DNA of 64,000 bases, taken from positions 558,001-622,000 of the forward strand of contig NZ_JAAQQR010000002.1 of the NCBI RefSeq assembly GCF_011742555.1, in the 5' to 3' direction. Source of the stretch: Luteibacter jiangsuensis. Its GTDB lineage: Bacteria; Pseudomonadota; Gammaproteobacteria; Xanthomonadales; Rhodanobacteraceae. Under the pieces are notes generated by a model. The model ran no database searches and was not told where the DNA came from. It worked only from the letters and a program-made list of their open reading frames with translations. The translations under genes were made by a program, and so were the position numbers. Below, piece after piece: positions 43,709 to 52,667 of the stretch; the stretch's first letter is position 1; each line of letters starts with the position of its first letter.

Positions 43709-44542
43709 TCAGGGCGACGCCACCTTCTTGTGCGCGCTCTCGTCGTCATCCTTGTTTTCCTTCGGTTTGATCGTCAGCAGCTCCAGCGGCTTGCCGTCGC
43801 TCAGGCGAATGCCCCAACCGCGCTGGACCGCCGCGAGGTCGTCGATCTGCGGGCAGATCTTCTGGGTTTTCGCGTCCAGCGCGTGCGAGCGCTTGTCCAT
43901 TTCCCGATCCAGCGTCTTGTCGAGGGCTTCCGCCCGTGCCTGCAGGGCGGCCACCTTGCTCGAATCGCCGGAAAGCGCCGCCGTCACCGCGCTGGAGGTG
44001 ACCGAACCGACCAGCTCGCCCACCGAATCGCTGATCGAACCGGCAAGGGTCTCGGTCATGCGGTCCGACGACCAGTGCCCGGCCCCGATGCCTTCGTCGA
44101 TCTCCCGCAGTGCCTGGGCCTGCTTGCGCTTGAGCTTCTCCAGCATGCCCGCACGCTGGTCGCCATCGGCGAAGGTGAGGGTCACGGTCGTCATGGCCGA
44201 GAAGCCCAGCTGGGTCGCCTCCCTCGCGATCTCGGCAACTTGCGGCATCAGCCGGCGAACACCGTCTTCATAACGGCGCAGGGCATCGGCGTCCGCGCGC
44301 GACACGGCGATGTCCTTGCCGTCGACGCGCAGCGCGCCGTCGTGCAGGAAGACCTTTGCAGGCGTCCCGCTTGCACGGTGGAACGACAGACCGGACGCCG
44401 TGACGTCCACGTCGTACGGCGTGGAGTAGTCGTACTTGCACGGGTCCGTGCTGAAATTGAAGCCGTGCGCTTCCGCCGGCACGGTCGAGGCCGCCAGCGA
44501 GAGCGCGAGCGCCGCTGTTCCAAGAATCAATGGATGTCGCAT
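43709..44542 (-). CDS. DUF2884 (YggN-like) secreted protein, copy 1
   Basis: A 277-residue protein with a signal peptide (ALALSLAASTVPAEA) and the DUF2884 layout: cysteine near the mature N-terminus (DPCKYDYST), the segment VFLHDGALRVDGKDIAVSRAD, a long central helical part, and a C-terminal cysteine (QKICPQIDDLAAVQ). E. coli YggN is uncharacterised. GGAGAAGG supports the start. A paralogue lies 2 kb away at 46532-47284. Confidence 0.87.
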   Translation of the reverse strand: MRHPLILGTAALALSLAASTVPAEAHGFNFSTDPCKYDYSTPYDVDVTASGLSFHRASGTPAKVFLHDGALRVDGKDIAVSRADADALRRYEDGVRRLMPQVAEIAREATQLGFSAMTTVTLTFADGDQRAGMLEKLKRKQAQALREIDEGIGAGHWSSDRMTETLAGSISDSVGELVGSVTSSAVTAALSGDSSKVAALQARAEALDKTLDREMDKRSHALDAKTQKICPQIDDLAAVQRGWGIRLSDGKPLELLTIKPKENKDDDESAHKKVASP

Positions 44543-44653
44543 GTCCTTCTCCCCAGGGATGGCGCGGGTAGGATGCGCCCTGTCGTCCCAAGGTTTAAAA
44601 GGAACGCCTTGGCGACGCATGGGCGTTTGGTCATCCCGTGACTTCCGGCACGG

Positions 44654-45292
44654 TCAGGAGCTGAGGCCGCGTTCCCTGGCGTATTCGGACAGTCGGCTGT
44701 CATGGTCGATGCCGAGCTTGCGCATGGCGTCGCGCTTCTGCCGGCTGACGGTCTTCACGCTGCGGCTGAGGCGCTCGGCGATCTGGCCGATCGACATGCC
44801 GCTGACATACAGACGCACCACCTCGATCTCGCGGGCCGACAGGCGCACCGCGTCGGCACGGCACAGGACTCCGGCTTCGTCGAACTGCCGGCGAATGGTC
44901 TCGCTGAGGTATGCATGGCCCGCCGCCGCCTGCCGCACCGCCACTGCCACCTCGGTAAGCGGCGCGCGCTTGTCGCACAGCCCCAGCGCTCCGCGCGTGC
45001 GCATGGTCTGCAGCACGGCCGCGTTGTTGACCATCGTGAGCACCACCACCGGGAGGCGCGGGTAACGGCGACGAATGAGATCGATGAGGGAAAGGCCGTC
45101 GCCGTGACGGCCACCGGGCATGGAAAAATCGGTTACGACGACATCGCACGGACGCGACGCAAGCAGTTCGACAAGCTGGTCACCGTTGGAGGCCTCGCCC
45201 ACCACATCGATATCGCCTGCTGCTTCGAGTGCCGCGCGCGTGCCCATCAGCACCACGGGATGATCGTCGGCAATGATCGTGCGCAGAATCAT
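44654..45292 (-). CDS. RcsB/BvgA-type response regulator
   Basis: A 212-residue regulator: receiver at about 1-120 (acidic IIADDHPVVLMG, phospho-acceptor Asp in VVVTDFSMPGG) and a LuxR-type HTH at about 145-205 (LSAREIEVVRLYVSGMSIGQ, SRSVKTVSRQK). GAGGAAAG lies before the ATG. No sensor kinase gene is adjacent. It is flanked by two DUF2884 genes, which may or may not be targets. Confidence 0.92.
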   Translation of the reverse strand: MILRTIIADDHPVVLMGTRAALEAAGDIDVVGEASNGDQLVELLASRPCDVVVTDFSMPGGRHGDGLSLIDLIRRRYPRLPVVVLTMVNNAAVLQTMRTRGALGLCDKRAPLTEVAVAVRQAAAGHAYLSETIRRQFDEAGVLCRADAVRLSAREIEVVRLYVSGMSIGQIAERLSRSVKTVSRQKRDAMRKLGIDHDSRLSEYARERGLSS

Positions 45293-45687
45293 GTCTTTCC
45301 TCGCCGGCGGCAAGGTGCAGCCGCCATCCGTGAGATGTGTTACTCGTCGTACGGCGCGGAGATTACAGTAAACGTTCGCGCGTGTTCGAAGGAACGCCAT
45401 GACCTGATTGAGATTATTGGTCATTCCCTCGCCCCGATTTCGTGCAGGCGACGCCATGCTCCGAAGGGGATTTCCTAGGCGCCTGTTTGCCCCGCTCTGG
45501 CCTTGCAGGCCACGCGACCGCGATCGGGACAGCATGTCGTCGCGATATCGCGAGCGATAGCCGACGAGTGCATCTGCATGACGCGCACGGAGGGCATACG
45601 CCGACTTCCGTCGCCCGCTAGGCGTTGCCCCTACACGACGTTATGGGCGCCGACGAGTCGAGTCGCCTCAGGAACATCTCAAGAAAA

Positions 45688-45710
45688 CAAGTCGAATTTT
45701 TCAGACTTGT
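45688..45710. promoter_or_regulatory. AT-rich inverted repeat in a long intergenic region
   Basis: Acaagtc and gacttgt form a 7-bp stem around a 9-base AT-rich loop, followed by cttattctct. It could be an operator or weak terminator. It lies in the gap 45293-45785 between the RcsB-like gene and a small gene; the remainder of that gap has no supported gene. Confidence 0.4.
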
Positions 45711-45785
45711 CTTATTCTCTCGATACCCGTGCGCGGTCCATCCTGTATGCAACGCGCTGTGTCCGGCGCTCTTGGGGCATCCGTC

Positions 45786-46007
45786 ATGCTGCCGCACACC
45801 ATCGAATATCACATCGCCGATGTGGGCGACGCCTGGGGCATCTTTCGCGAAGGCATGCAGATCGCTGTCAGGAAAGATCCGGTCGACGCCATCGCGTTCG
45901 CCAACTATTTCGCCGATCGCGAAACGCTCATGTCGTCCCACCCGGTGCACGTGATGGCCGACGTGCACCTGTATCGAACCTTGCAGGAGATTCGCGACGC
46001 GGCATGA
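45786..46007 (+). CDS. small hypothetical protein
   Basis: A possible 73-residue acidic soluble protein (MLPHTIEYHIADVGDAW, ending LYRTLQEIRDAA) with GGGG about 10 bases before the ATG. The composition looks protein-like, but no family is recognised and there is no supporting overlap. It converges with the DUF2383 gene. An ATG 13 codons upstream is also possible. Confidence 0.45.
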   Translation: MLPHTIEYHIADVGDAWGIFREGMQIAVRKDPVDAIAFANYFADRETLMSSHPVHVMADVHLYRTLQEIRDAA

Positions 46008-46030
46008 CGCCGGCGCGACAGCGGTGCGCA

Positions 46031-46465
46031 TTAACGTCCGGCGGCGCTGCCGAGACTCGTCATGTCCAGGTGCAACAAGCGAAGACGCGCGATGTGTCGC
46101 CCCACCATGGCGCGATCGCCGGAAGTCGCTTCCAGACGCACGAAGGCATCCAGCAGGCGGCGTTCCATCTGTTCCAGCGTACGGATGTAGGTCACGTCAG
46201 GATCGCTGGACAGTTTCACCGAGGCCTCGATCATCGTGCGCCGCACACCACTCATCGCTCCCGCGGCGGTGGCGGGCCTGCCGCCCTTCGACGACACCTG
46301 TGCTTGCAGGTCCCGGGCAATGGCTGTGAGGGCATCGGCGGATTCTTCGAGGATCACCTTGAGGCCAGGCTCCCGCACGCCGCGTGCGGCCTGCTTGTAC
46401 AGGTCGCGGTCCGCGATGACGCGCTTGATCAGGCCGTTGACGACGCGATTCGAAGTGCTTTCCAT
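46031..46465 (-). CDS. PA2169-like four-helix-bundle protein (DUF2383)
   Basis: A 144-residue all-helical protein with the family's paired helices (VVNGLIKRVIADRDLYKQAA and VTYIRTLEQMERRLLDAFVR). Related domains have a ferritin-like or stress-related look, but the function is unknown. An ATG four codons upstream (46477) with AGG nearby is an alternative start. Confidence 0.78.
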   Translation of the reverse strand: MESTSNRVVNGLIKRVIADRDLYKQAARGVREPGLKVILEESADALTAIARDLQAQVSSKGGRPATAAGAMSGVRRTMIEASVKLSSDPDVTYIRTLEQMERRLLDAFVRLEATSGDRAMVGRHIARLRLLHLDMTSLGSAAGR

Positions 46466-46531
46466 GGGCCGGACCATAGTCCTGCCCTACTTAGCCGGCC
46501 TTAAATGCGGCGGCCGGCGGTCAGCCGCCGG

Positions 46532-47284
46532 TCATCCGCCGCGCTCGACGAGGAGCAACGGCCTGCCTGCGGCGTCGTGGAGTCCCGACTGAAGCTCCAC
46601 GAGCTGTCCGATGGAAGGACAAAGTGCCTGGATGCGTGGCTTGAGCGCCGCCTCCAACCTGGCCACCACGCGCGCCTGACCGCCCGTGGTCACGTTCGCG
46701 ACACGGTCGCGCAGCGCTGCCGCGCCCTGGAGATCGCCGTTCATGGCCAGCTCCATGGCCTGCCCTCCCACGTCCCGGGTGAGGATCGGCCCCACATCGG
46801 CAACGATTTCCTGGGCGTAGGCACGCATGGCGTCTTCCTGCCAGTCGCGCGTGCTCTGGCTGGCCGCGATGCGGCGTTTGATGTCGGCCACGCGGGCATT
46901 CAGCACCCGATCGAGTTCGCCGTCCGACACGGCCGAGGGTGCCGCCGTCGCTGCCTCGTCGCGTACAGCTCGCGCCGCGAGGTCCACGCCGTCATTGGCG
47001 ATGGCTTTCGCCATGGGCACCAGGTTGCGTACCTGGCGCTCGAAAAGCGCCACGCGGTCCTGCTCGTCCGGCCGCAAGGGCACCTGCTTGCCATCGGTGT
47101 CCAGCGCGCCATCGTGCATGCGCACGGTTCGCGGCGCGGCGTCCGCGCGTTCGAAAACCAGTGCGTCCGGCCGCACGGTGAGATCGTAGGTGCTGGCGAC
47201 CTGACAGGTGGTCGCGAGGTCCTGCGCGCCGGCGCCGCCGGCAACGCAAAGAAGGATGACGAAAGCGGGGAAACGTGCGCGCAT
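46532..47284 (-). CDS. DUF2884 (YggN-like) secreted protein, copy 2
   Basis: A 250-residue paralogue of the product of 43709-44542: signal peptide ending AGGAGA, cysteine in TTCQVAST, the hallmark VRMHDGALDTDGKQVPLRPD, helical middle, and a C-terminal cysteine in IQALCPSIGQLVELQ. It is considerably diverged from copy 1 but shares the order of motifs. Function unknown; probably periplasmic. Confidence 0.87.
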   Translation of the reverse strand: MRARFPAFVILLCVAGGAGAQDLATTCQVASTYDLTVRPDALVFERADAAPRTVRMHDGALDTDGKQVPLRPDEQDRVALFERQVRNLVPMAKAIANDGVDLAARAVRDEAATAAPSAVSDGELDRVLNARVADIKRRIAASQSTRDWQEDAMRAYAQEIVADVGPILTRDVGGQAMELAMNGDLQGAAALRDRVANVTTGGQARVVARLEAALKPRIQALCPSIGQLVELQSGLHDAAGRPLLLVERGG

Positions 47285-47356
47285 GACGGGAGGCCGAAGG
47301 AAAGGCCCTTCGATACCCGCACACGAACGAATGCCCGCTGAACCGCCCTGCGGCCT

Positions 47357-47899
47357 CTAAAGCGGAACGTACCCGAACTGCTGCCGCACTCGCACCGTGC
47401 CGAGTGCCCAGGAAAGCCAGCCCAACACGGGAACCGAAACCGCCTTGAGGAGGAGTCCCACAAGGAGGATCGTGCGGTGTTTCTCGCCCGTGGCGAGCAG
47501 TTCGGCGGGCAGTCCCGGTTGGGTGAGCACCACACCGAGCTGTCTCCATTGGTCGAACGCTCCCCAGGCCGTGTAGGCCGACCAGACAAGCAGGACGAGG
47601 GCGACGACGCGCATGGCCCGCCGGCCCCACTCGCGCCAGCGCAGGGTGCCCAACGCGACGGCCACCACGACGAAGGCCGCCAGTGCGTATGCAAGCGACC
47701 ACATCATGCCCACGCGCGGATCGCCGGCACCGGCGGCAATGGCTTCCGCGCTGACCGCGCCCACCGCCTTGGCGAGGATCACGGAGGCATAGGTGTTGAT
47801 GACCAGGCCGACGGCGGCCAGCAGCATCACGAGCCACACCACGATGCGCCATGGCGCGAAAGGACGCGGGCGCTTCACGCCCCGGGTGGCACCGAACAC
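47357..47899 (-). CDS. four-helix membrane protein of unknown function
   Basis: A 180-residue protein with four hydrophobic segments (about 18-48, 66-88, 94-115 and 145-168). The GTG start lies 3 bases after the peroxiredoxin stop, indicating an operon. No family recognised. The short polar loop with LPAELLATGEKHR lies between helices 3 and 4. Confidence 0.72.
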   Translation of the reverse strand: MFGATRGVKRPRPFAPWRIVVWLVMLLAAVGLVINTYASVILAKAVGAVSAEAIAAGAGDPRVGMMWSLAYALAAFVVVAVALGTLRWREWGRRAMRVVALVLLVWSAYTAWGAFDQWRQLGVVLTQPGLPAELLATGEKHRTILLVGLLLKAVSVPVLGWLSWALGTVRVRQQFGYVPL

Positions 47900-47901
47900 G
47901 A

Positions 47902-48429
47902 TCAGGCGCCCGCTTTCTTCAGCTCGGCGAGGTCCGCCAGCACCTGGCCCGAATTCTTCTCGGGGTCCACGTCCTTGTAGATCTTGACGATCTTGCCGGC
48001 CGGGTCGATGAGGAACGTCTCGCGGCGGGCGTACTTCTGCCCGGTGGGCGTCGTGGTGAGCACGTCGTATTTCACGGCCACGGCGCTATCGGCGTCGGAA
48101 AGCAGCGGGAACGGCACGTGGTACTTCTCGGCGAATTCCTTGTGCGACTTGACGTCGTCAAGGCTCACGCCCAGGACGACCGCACCGGCCTTATGCAGCT
48201 TGGCGGTGTCGTCGCGGTAGGTGCACACCTCGGTGGTGCAGCCGGCCGTGAAGTCCTTGGGATAGAAATAAAGGACCAGCCACTTGCCCTTGTGGGTTTC
48301 CAGCGTATGCCAATCGCCCTTCTGGTCCTGCAGGCGGAAGTCGGGCGCCTTGTCGCCCACGACAGGCGCGGCGGCCCAGGCGGCGGCGGTGACGATGCAC
48401 AACGCAAGGAACGTGATGAGGCGGCGCAT
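47902..48429 (-). CDS. periplasmic Bcp-type peroxiredoxin
   Basis: A 175-residue peroxiredoxin of the Bcp/PrxQ group carrying a signal peptide (LITFLALCIVTAAAWAAA). The peroxidatic cysteine is in YFYPKDFTAGCTTEVCTYRD, with a second cysteine five residues on, the PrxQ resolving position. It reduces hydroperoxides. The export signal is noteworthy, since typical Bcp is cytoplasmic. It is followed by a membrane-protein gene 3 bases on. Confidence 0.92.
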   Translation of the reverse strand: MRRLITFLALCIVTAAAWAAAPVVGDKAPDFRLQDQKGDWHTLETHKGKWLVLYFYPKDFTAGCTTEVCTYRDDTAKLHKAGAVVLGVSLDDVKSHKEFAEKYHVPFPLLSDADSAVAVKYDVLTTTPTGQKYARRETFLIDPAGKIVKIYKDVDPEKNSGQVLADLAELKKAGA

Positions 48430-48517
48430 GGATGGAACCTCGGGATGGGGAATGGGATTCCGTGAGTGTACTCGTGACGTCCCGGGGTTGCGCCAGCCCG
48501 TGAGATTCGCAAGAAAT

Positions 48518-48540
48518 GGGGGCGCCGCAAGGGCGCCCCC
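48518..48540 (-). terminator. hairpin terminator after the 48548-49003 gene
   Basis: A 9-bp stem (gggggcgcc / ggcgccccc) with a 5-base loop starts 7 bases after the stop codon on the minus strand. The following minus-strand sequence is ATTTCTT. Confidence 0.75.
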
Positions 48541-48547
48541 AAAGGGA

Positions 48548-49003
48548 TTACTTCCCGAGCCGCTCGATTTCGAACTTGCTCACGTCCACGCCGAGGTTGA
48601 TGCCGCGACCCGTGCCGGTAATGGCCAGCGACACTTCGCCCTTGGTCATGACGGCGCTCTCGGCGCTCTTCACCACGCCCGCATTGGCGCCGGCGCTTGC
48701 GTATTCGCCGTAGATCTCGCTGAGACCCTTGACGTTGGTGAACTCGCCCTTGCCGCCCTCGATGCTGAACTTGCCGGCGGTGAGGCCGCCGCCGCGGACG
48801 TGGATCATCACGTCTGCGCTCTGGCCATTGTCGCAGCGCACGTGACCGCGGCCGTCCGCCTTCTTGTAGATCGCCGCCCAGCCCGTGGTGCTGAAGGTCA
48901 TGTGGCACTTCGTAGCGGCCTCGGCCGCCTGGGCCGGCTGGATGCCGAAGGAACCTGCCGCCGCCAGGGCCAGGGCGGCCATACCCGTGATGCGCTTGAT
49001 CAT
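48548..49003 (-). CDS. secreted protein of unknown function
   Basis: A 151-residue protein with a signal peptide (ALALAAAGSFGIQPAQA) and a glycine-rich, beta-stranded mature domain (MIHVRGGGLTAGKFSIEGGK, then LAITGTGRGINLGVDVSKFE). It has two cysteines. GGAG lies 8 bases before the ATG. The style recalls SYLF/DUF1134 lipid-associated proteins, but the match is weak. Confidence 0.72.
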   Translation of the reverse strand: MIKRITGMAALALAAAGSFGIQPAQAAEAATKCHMTFSTTGWAAIYKKADGRGHVRCDNGQSADVMIHVRGGGLTAGKFSIEGGKGEFTNVKGLSEIYGEYASAGANAGVVKSAESAVMTKGEVSLAITGTGRGINLGVDVSKFEIERLGK

Positions 49004-49190
49004 GTTCGTTCTCCGTGGAAAAGGTGGCAGGAAACTGCGAGGCGGATTCTCCACTCACGATTGTGAAGAAATCCGGAGCGAGACCGAAGCCGTTCAGGCG
49101 CCGAGTGGGTTGGTGCATGGTCCGTGAACCGCTTCGTCGCATGGGAGACCGGGCCTACTATGGGTCATCCCCTCCGCCAAGGACTTCGCT

Positions 49191-49604
49191 ATGCCAAAAA
49201 ACATACTGGTCGGCTACGACGGCTCGGAGACCGCTCGCCGGGCGTGTCTTTTCGCTCTGGAACTGGCCGCCTGCGCCGGTGCCCGCGTGCATGTCGTTTC
49301 CGTGCTCCAGATCGAAAACGGCGCCGATACCTCCGCCCTGATGATGACCGACAACGGCGAGGAGCGGCTGACGGCCCTGCGCGACGAGGTCGCCGGACTG
49401 AACCCGGGCTCGCGCGTGCCCGTCGAGGTGGACCTGGTCCACGGCAGCCCGGGCGACGCCCTGCTCTCGTACGTGGCCCAGCACGGGGTCGACCATATCG
49501 TCATCGGGCATACCGAACGGGGCGCCCTCGCCCGCTGGCTGGTGGGCTCCACCTCCACGGATGTGCTCGCCAAGGCCCACGTTCCGGTCACCGTGGTGCG
49601 CTGA
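49191..49604 (+). CDS. universal stress protein (UspA family)
   Basis: A 137-residue single UspA domain. It has the N-terminal strand NILVGYDGSETARRA and the ATP-binding C-terminal loop VIGHTERGALARWLVGSTST, which matches the GxxGxxxxxxxGS(S/T) nucleotide motif. It probably binds ATP. A single gene, 72 bases before a di-iron protein gene. Confidence 0.92.
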   Translation: MPKNILVGYDGSETARRACLFALELAACAGARVHVVSVLQIENGADTSALMMTDNGEERLTALRDEVAGLNPGSRVPVEVDLVHGSPGDALLSYVAQHGVDHIVIGHTERGALARWLVGSTSTDVLAKAHVPVTVVR

Positions 49605-49676
49605 CGGCCCGCCTTTGTCACAATCCTGCCATTGCCCGTGCGGGCCACATTACAAAGAGACCGGGGAACGCCAGCA

Positions 49677-50498
49677 GTGAGCTATGCCGCCACCTTGCCA
49701 TGGACGCTCGAAACACTGGACCTGTCGCGCATCGATGTCGCGAAGGTCAGAGACAACGAAGACCTCTTCCTGCTCCTGTGCAGCTCGTCCTTCGTCGAAA
49801 GCGGATCCGACCTTTACACCCACAATCTCGTGGACCACTTCGCCGGCGACGACGAGTTGCAGGGCTGGCTTCGCGACCATTGGGAACACGAGGAACTGCA
49901 GCACGGCCGCGCGCTGGCCGCCTACGTCCGTCATGTGTGGCCGGAGTTCGACTGGGACACCGGCTTCAAGAACTTCTTCGCCCATTACGGCTCGGTCTGC
50001 ACGTCCGAGGAACTGGAGCCGAACCGCGGCCTGGAACTCGCGGCGCGCTGCGTCGTGGAAACCGGCACCGCCAGTCTCTATCGCGCATTGAACGACGTGA
50101 CCGACGAGCCGGTGCTGCGGGAGCTCACGAACTACATAAAGAGCGACGAAGTGCGGCACTACAAGCACTTCTACCAGCATTTCCGCGTCTATCGCGAGCG
50201 CGACGGCATCGGCCGGGTCAGCACGTTCCGCACCTTGCTGAAGCGCCTGCGCGAGATCAAGAACGAAGACAGCGACATCGCGCTGCGCCACGTGTTCAAC
50301 GTGCGCTATCCGGAGAAGGCGCACGACGACGCGGAGTTCCGCCGCGTCACCTCGCGTGCCGAAGGTCTGCTGAAGCGGCACATCCCCGCCGAGATGACGG
50401 TGAAGATGCTGCTGCGTCCGCTCGACCTGCCGCCGAAGGTGAACTCCATGCTGGAATGGCCGCTCACGCGCATTACCGAGAAGCTGTTCCTTCACTGA
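49677..50498 (+). CDS. ferritin-like di-iron protein
   Basis: A 273-residue helical protein with di-iron ligands in HWEHEELQHGRAL (ExxxxH), VETGTASLYRA (E) and IKSDEVRHYKHFYQHF (ExxH), the arrangement of the ferritin/acyl-ACP-desaturase/Coq7 superfamily. The reaction is unknown. Start is a GTG, the only codon that fits the spacing. It converges with a lipoprotein gene at a terminator. Confidence 0.82.
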   Translation: MSYAATLPWTLETLDLSRIDVAKVRDNEDLFLLLCSSSFVESGSDLYTHNLVDHFAGDDELQGWLRDHWEHEELQHGRALAAYVRHVWPEFDWDTGFKNFFAHYGSVCTSEELEPNRGLELAARCVVETGTASLYRALNDVTDEPVLRELTNYIKSDEVRHYKHFYQHFRVYRERDGIGRVSTFRTLLKRLREIKNEDSDIALRHVFNVRYPEKAHDDAEFRRVTSRAEGLLKRHIPAEMTVKMLLRPLDLPPKVNSMLEWPLTRITEKLFLH

Positions 50499-50503
50499 GG
50501 AAG

Positions 50504-50524
50504 CCCGGCTCTTCGAGCCGGGCA
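50504..50524. terminator. bidirectional hairpin terminator
   Basis: A perfect 9-bp stem gcccggctc / gagccgggc with a UUC-type loop lies between two converging stop codons (50498 and 50532). No T-run on either side. Confidence 0.8.
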
Positions 50525-50531
50525 CCCGCCG

Positions 50532-51239
50532 TCATTTCTTCTTCGGCAGCGGGGTCCACTTCGCCGGATCGAAACCACCGGTTTCGAACAGGAGTGTCGT
50601 CTCGCCGCGGCTGACGGTCACCACGTCGATGGTCAGCCGCTTCGTCTTCGCAAGGTCTTTCAGGAACTGGGCGTCGTTGCGGAACAGCAGGGCCGGTTCG
50701 CCCGTGGGCGGCCGGAACGCCTTGATGATCTTCGCCTTGCCGTCGAAATTGGCCTTCAGCGAGCAATCGCCCTTGCAGACGAAGCCCTTGCCCGTGGTGG
50801 CATAGAGGAACACGCTCTGGCCCCACGCCGTGTGCCGGCGCAGGATCAGGCGAACCGTCTGCTCGCCGGTGGGCCGGCTCGACTGGATGGTGGCCGTGCT
50901 TTGCGTGCCGCCCTGCATCGGCGAGGTCTGGTAAAGCCACAGAGCCGCCAGGCGGGCTTTCTCACTCGCGGCCTTGTACGACGTTTCGAGATCGCCCAGC
51001 GTCTTCTTTACCTCCGCGGCCGCGGGCGTCTCGGGATATTTGTCGACGATCTCGTGGCCCAACTGCACCGCCGGGCCGTCGTTGTGCAGCTTCAGCAGCT
51101 GCTGATAGGTCTCGAGCTTCTTCGCCGCTTCCTGAGCGCTGTTGTCCGGCGGGGGAGTCTGCGCGGCCTGCTGGTCCTGCGGCGACGAGCAGCCGGCGAC
51201 GAGTGCGGCGAAGGCGATGAGTGAGGCGATACGGCGCAT
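50532..51239 (-). CDS. lipoprotein with an assembly-type helical N-terminus
   Basis: A 235-residue protein with a lipobox (LVAGC) and a proline-rich stretch. A TPR-like helical pair follows at about 40-95 (LGHEIVDKYPETPAAAEVKK), then a beta-rich domain with two cysteines (GFVCKGDCSL). Possibly an outer-membrane or periplasmic structural protein; no family recognised. Confidence 0.75.
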   Translation of the reverse strand: MRRIASLIAFAALVAGCSSPQDQQAAQTPPPDNSAQEAAKKLETYQQLLKLHNDGPAVQLGHEIVDKYPETPAAAEVKKTLGDLETSYKAASEKARLAALWLYQTSPMQGGTQSTATIQSSRPTGEQTVRLILRRHTAWGQSVFLYATTGKGFVCKGDCSLKANFDGKAKIIKAFRPPTGEPALLFRNDAQFLKDLAKTKRLTIDVVTVSRGETTLLFETGGFDPAKWTPLPKKK

Positions 51240-51346
51240 GATCTTGCGGACCCCGGCTGGAAAGCCCCTAGCTTCCCCGATACCGCGGCCGCGATCAAAC
51301 GACGCCACGGGGGCGTAAAATCGTCGCAACCCCTCAAGGATCGCCG

Positions 51347-52606
51347 ATGTCGTCCACTCCCCGGGAAGCCGCTTCGCTGCTCAGTTATCGCACGTTCGTG
51401 CAATTCTGGTTCGCGAAGAACGCGTCCAGCTTCGGATTCCAGATGATGTCGGTGGCCGTGGGCTGGCAGGTCTACGAGATCACCCATCGCGCCCTCGACC
51501 TTGGCCTCATCGGCCTCGTGCAGTTCGTGCCGTCGGTATTGCTCGCATTGCCCGCGGGGCACGTGGCCGACCAGTTCGACCGCCGCCGCATCGTGGCCGT
51601 CTGCCAGGCGATCGAATGGGTCGCCATCGCGCTCCTCGCCGGCTTCAGCCTCTCCGGCCACCTGACCGAAACCGGCATCCTGGCGCTCGTCTTCGTCGTG
51701 AGCCTGGCGAAGACGTTCGAGTTTCCCGCACTGCAATCCATGCTTCCCGCCCTGGTGCCGATGCACGTGCTGCCGCGCGCGATGGCGGCCAACGCGGCGG
51801 CAGGCCAGGCCGCCATGATCGCCGGCCCGGCGCTCGGCGGCCTCCTCTATGTGGCCGGCCCAGCGACCGTGTACGGGGTGTCCGCCCTGCTGTACCTCGT
51901 CGCCCTCGTGTTGATGACACGGCTCGCGTACGACCACCTGCCACCACGCCGGGAACCCGCCACGCTCAAGACGCTGTTCGCCGGTATCCACTTCATCCGC
52001 CACCGCCCGGCGGTGTTCGGGGTGATCTCCCTCGACCTGTTCGCCGTGCTGCTCGGCGGCGCCACCGCGCTGTTGCCGATCTTCGCGAAAGATATCCTCC
52101 ATACCGGTCCGTGGGGACTGGGCGTGCTGCGCGCCGCGCCGGCCGTGGGCGCCCTGCTGATGTCGCTGTGGCTTTCGCGGCATTCGCTCGAGCGACGCGT
52201 CGGCCCGATCATGTTCGCCTCCGTGGCGGGGTTCGGTCTGGCGACGCTGGTGTTTGCCCTGTCCAACGTGTTGTGGCTCTCCGTCGTCGCGCTGTTCGCG
52301 CTCGGTGCGTTCGACATGGTGAGCATGGTGATCCGCGGCGCCCTGGTGCAGTTGGAAACGCCCGACGACATGCGAGGACGCGTAAGTGCGGTCAACGCCA
52401 TCTTCATCAACACATCCAACCAGCTCGGCGAATTCGAGTCGGGCCTGCTCGCCGCGGCCATGGGCGCGGTCAACGCGACCCTGATCGGGGGCATCGGCAC
52501 CCTCGTGGTGGTGGGGCTCTGGATGTGGTGGTTTCCGTCCCTGCGCCGCCGCCAGGGGCTGGTTTCGGACCCCGAGCCGGTCGAGGGCGCCAGCGGTACG
52601 GTCTGA
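51347..52606 (+). CDS. MFS transporter (EntS-like)
   Basis: A 419-residue protein with 12 predicted helices. The loop 2-3 motif is seen as GHVADQFDRRRIV, and GFGFQMMSVAVGWQVYE-like residues lie in helix 1. The helix 1-2 style (FWFAKNASSFGFQMMSVAVG) is that of the EntS/enterobactin-exporter group. The substrate is unknown. Divergent from the lipoprotein gene. Confidence 0.88.
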   Translation: MSSTPREAASLLSYRTFVQFWFAKNASSFGFQMMSVAVGWQVYEITHRALDLGLIGLVQFVPSVLLALPAGHVADQFDRRRIVAVCQAIEWVAIALLAGFSLSGHLTETGILALVFVVSLAKTFEFPALQSMLPALVPMHVLPRAMAANAAAGQAAMIAGPALGGLLYVAGPATVYGVSALLYLVALVLMTRLAYDHLPPRREPATLKTLFAGIHFIRHRPAVFGVISLDLFAVLLGGATALLPIFAKDILHTGPWGLGVLRAAPAVGALLMSLWLSRHSLERRVGPIMFASVAGFGLATLVFALSNVLWLSVVALFALGAFDMVSMVIRGALVQLETPDDMRGRVSAVNAIFINTSNQLGEFESGLLAAAMGAVNATLIGGIGTLVVVGLWMWWFPSLRRRQGLVSDPEPVEGASGTV

Positions 52607-52667
52607 CACGAGCCCAAAAGCGTGCTATTAGGTGGACGTCTATACCTCCAAAGGGGATGAAGCCACC

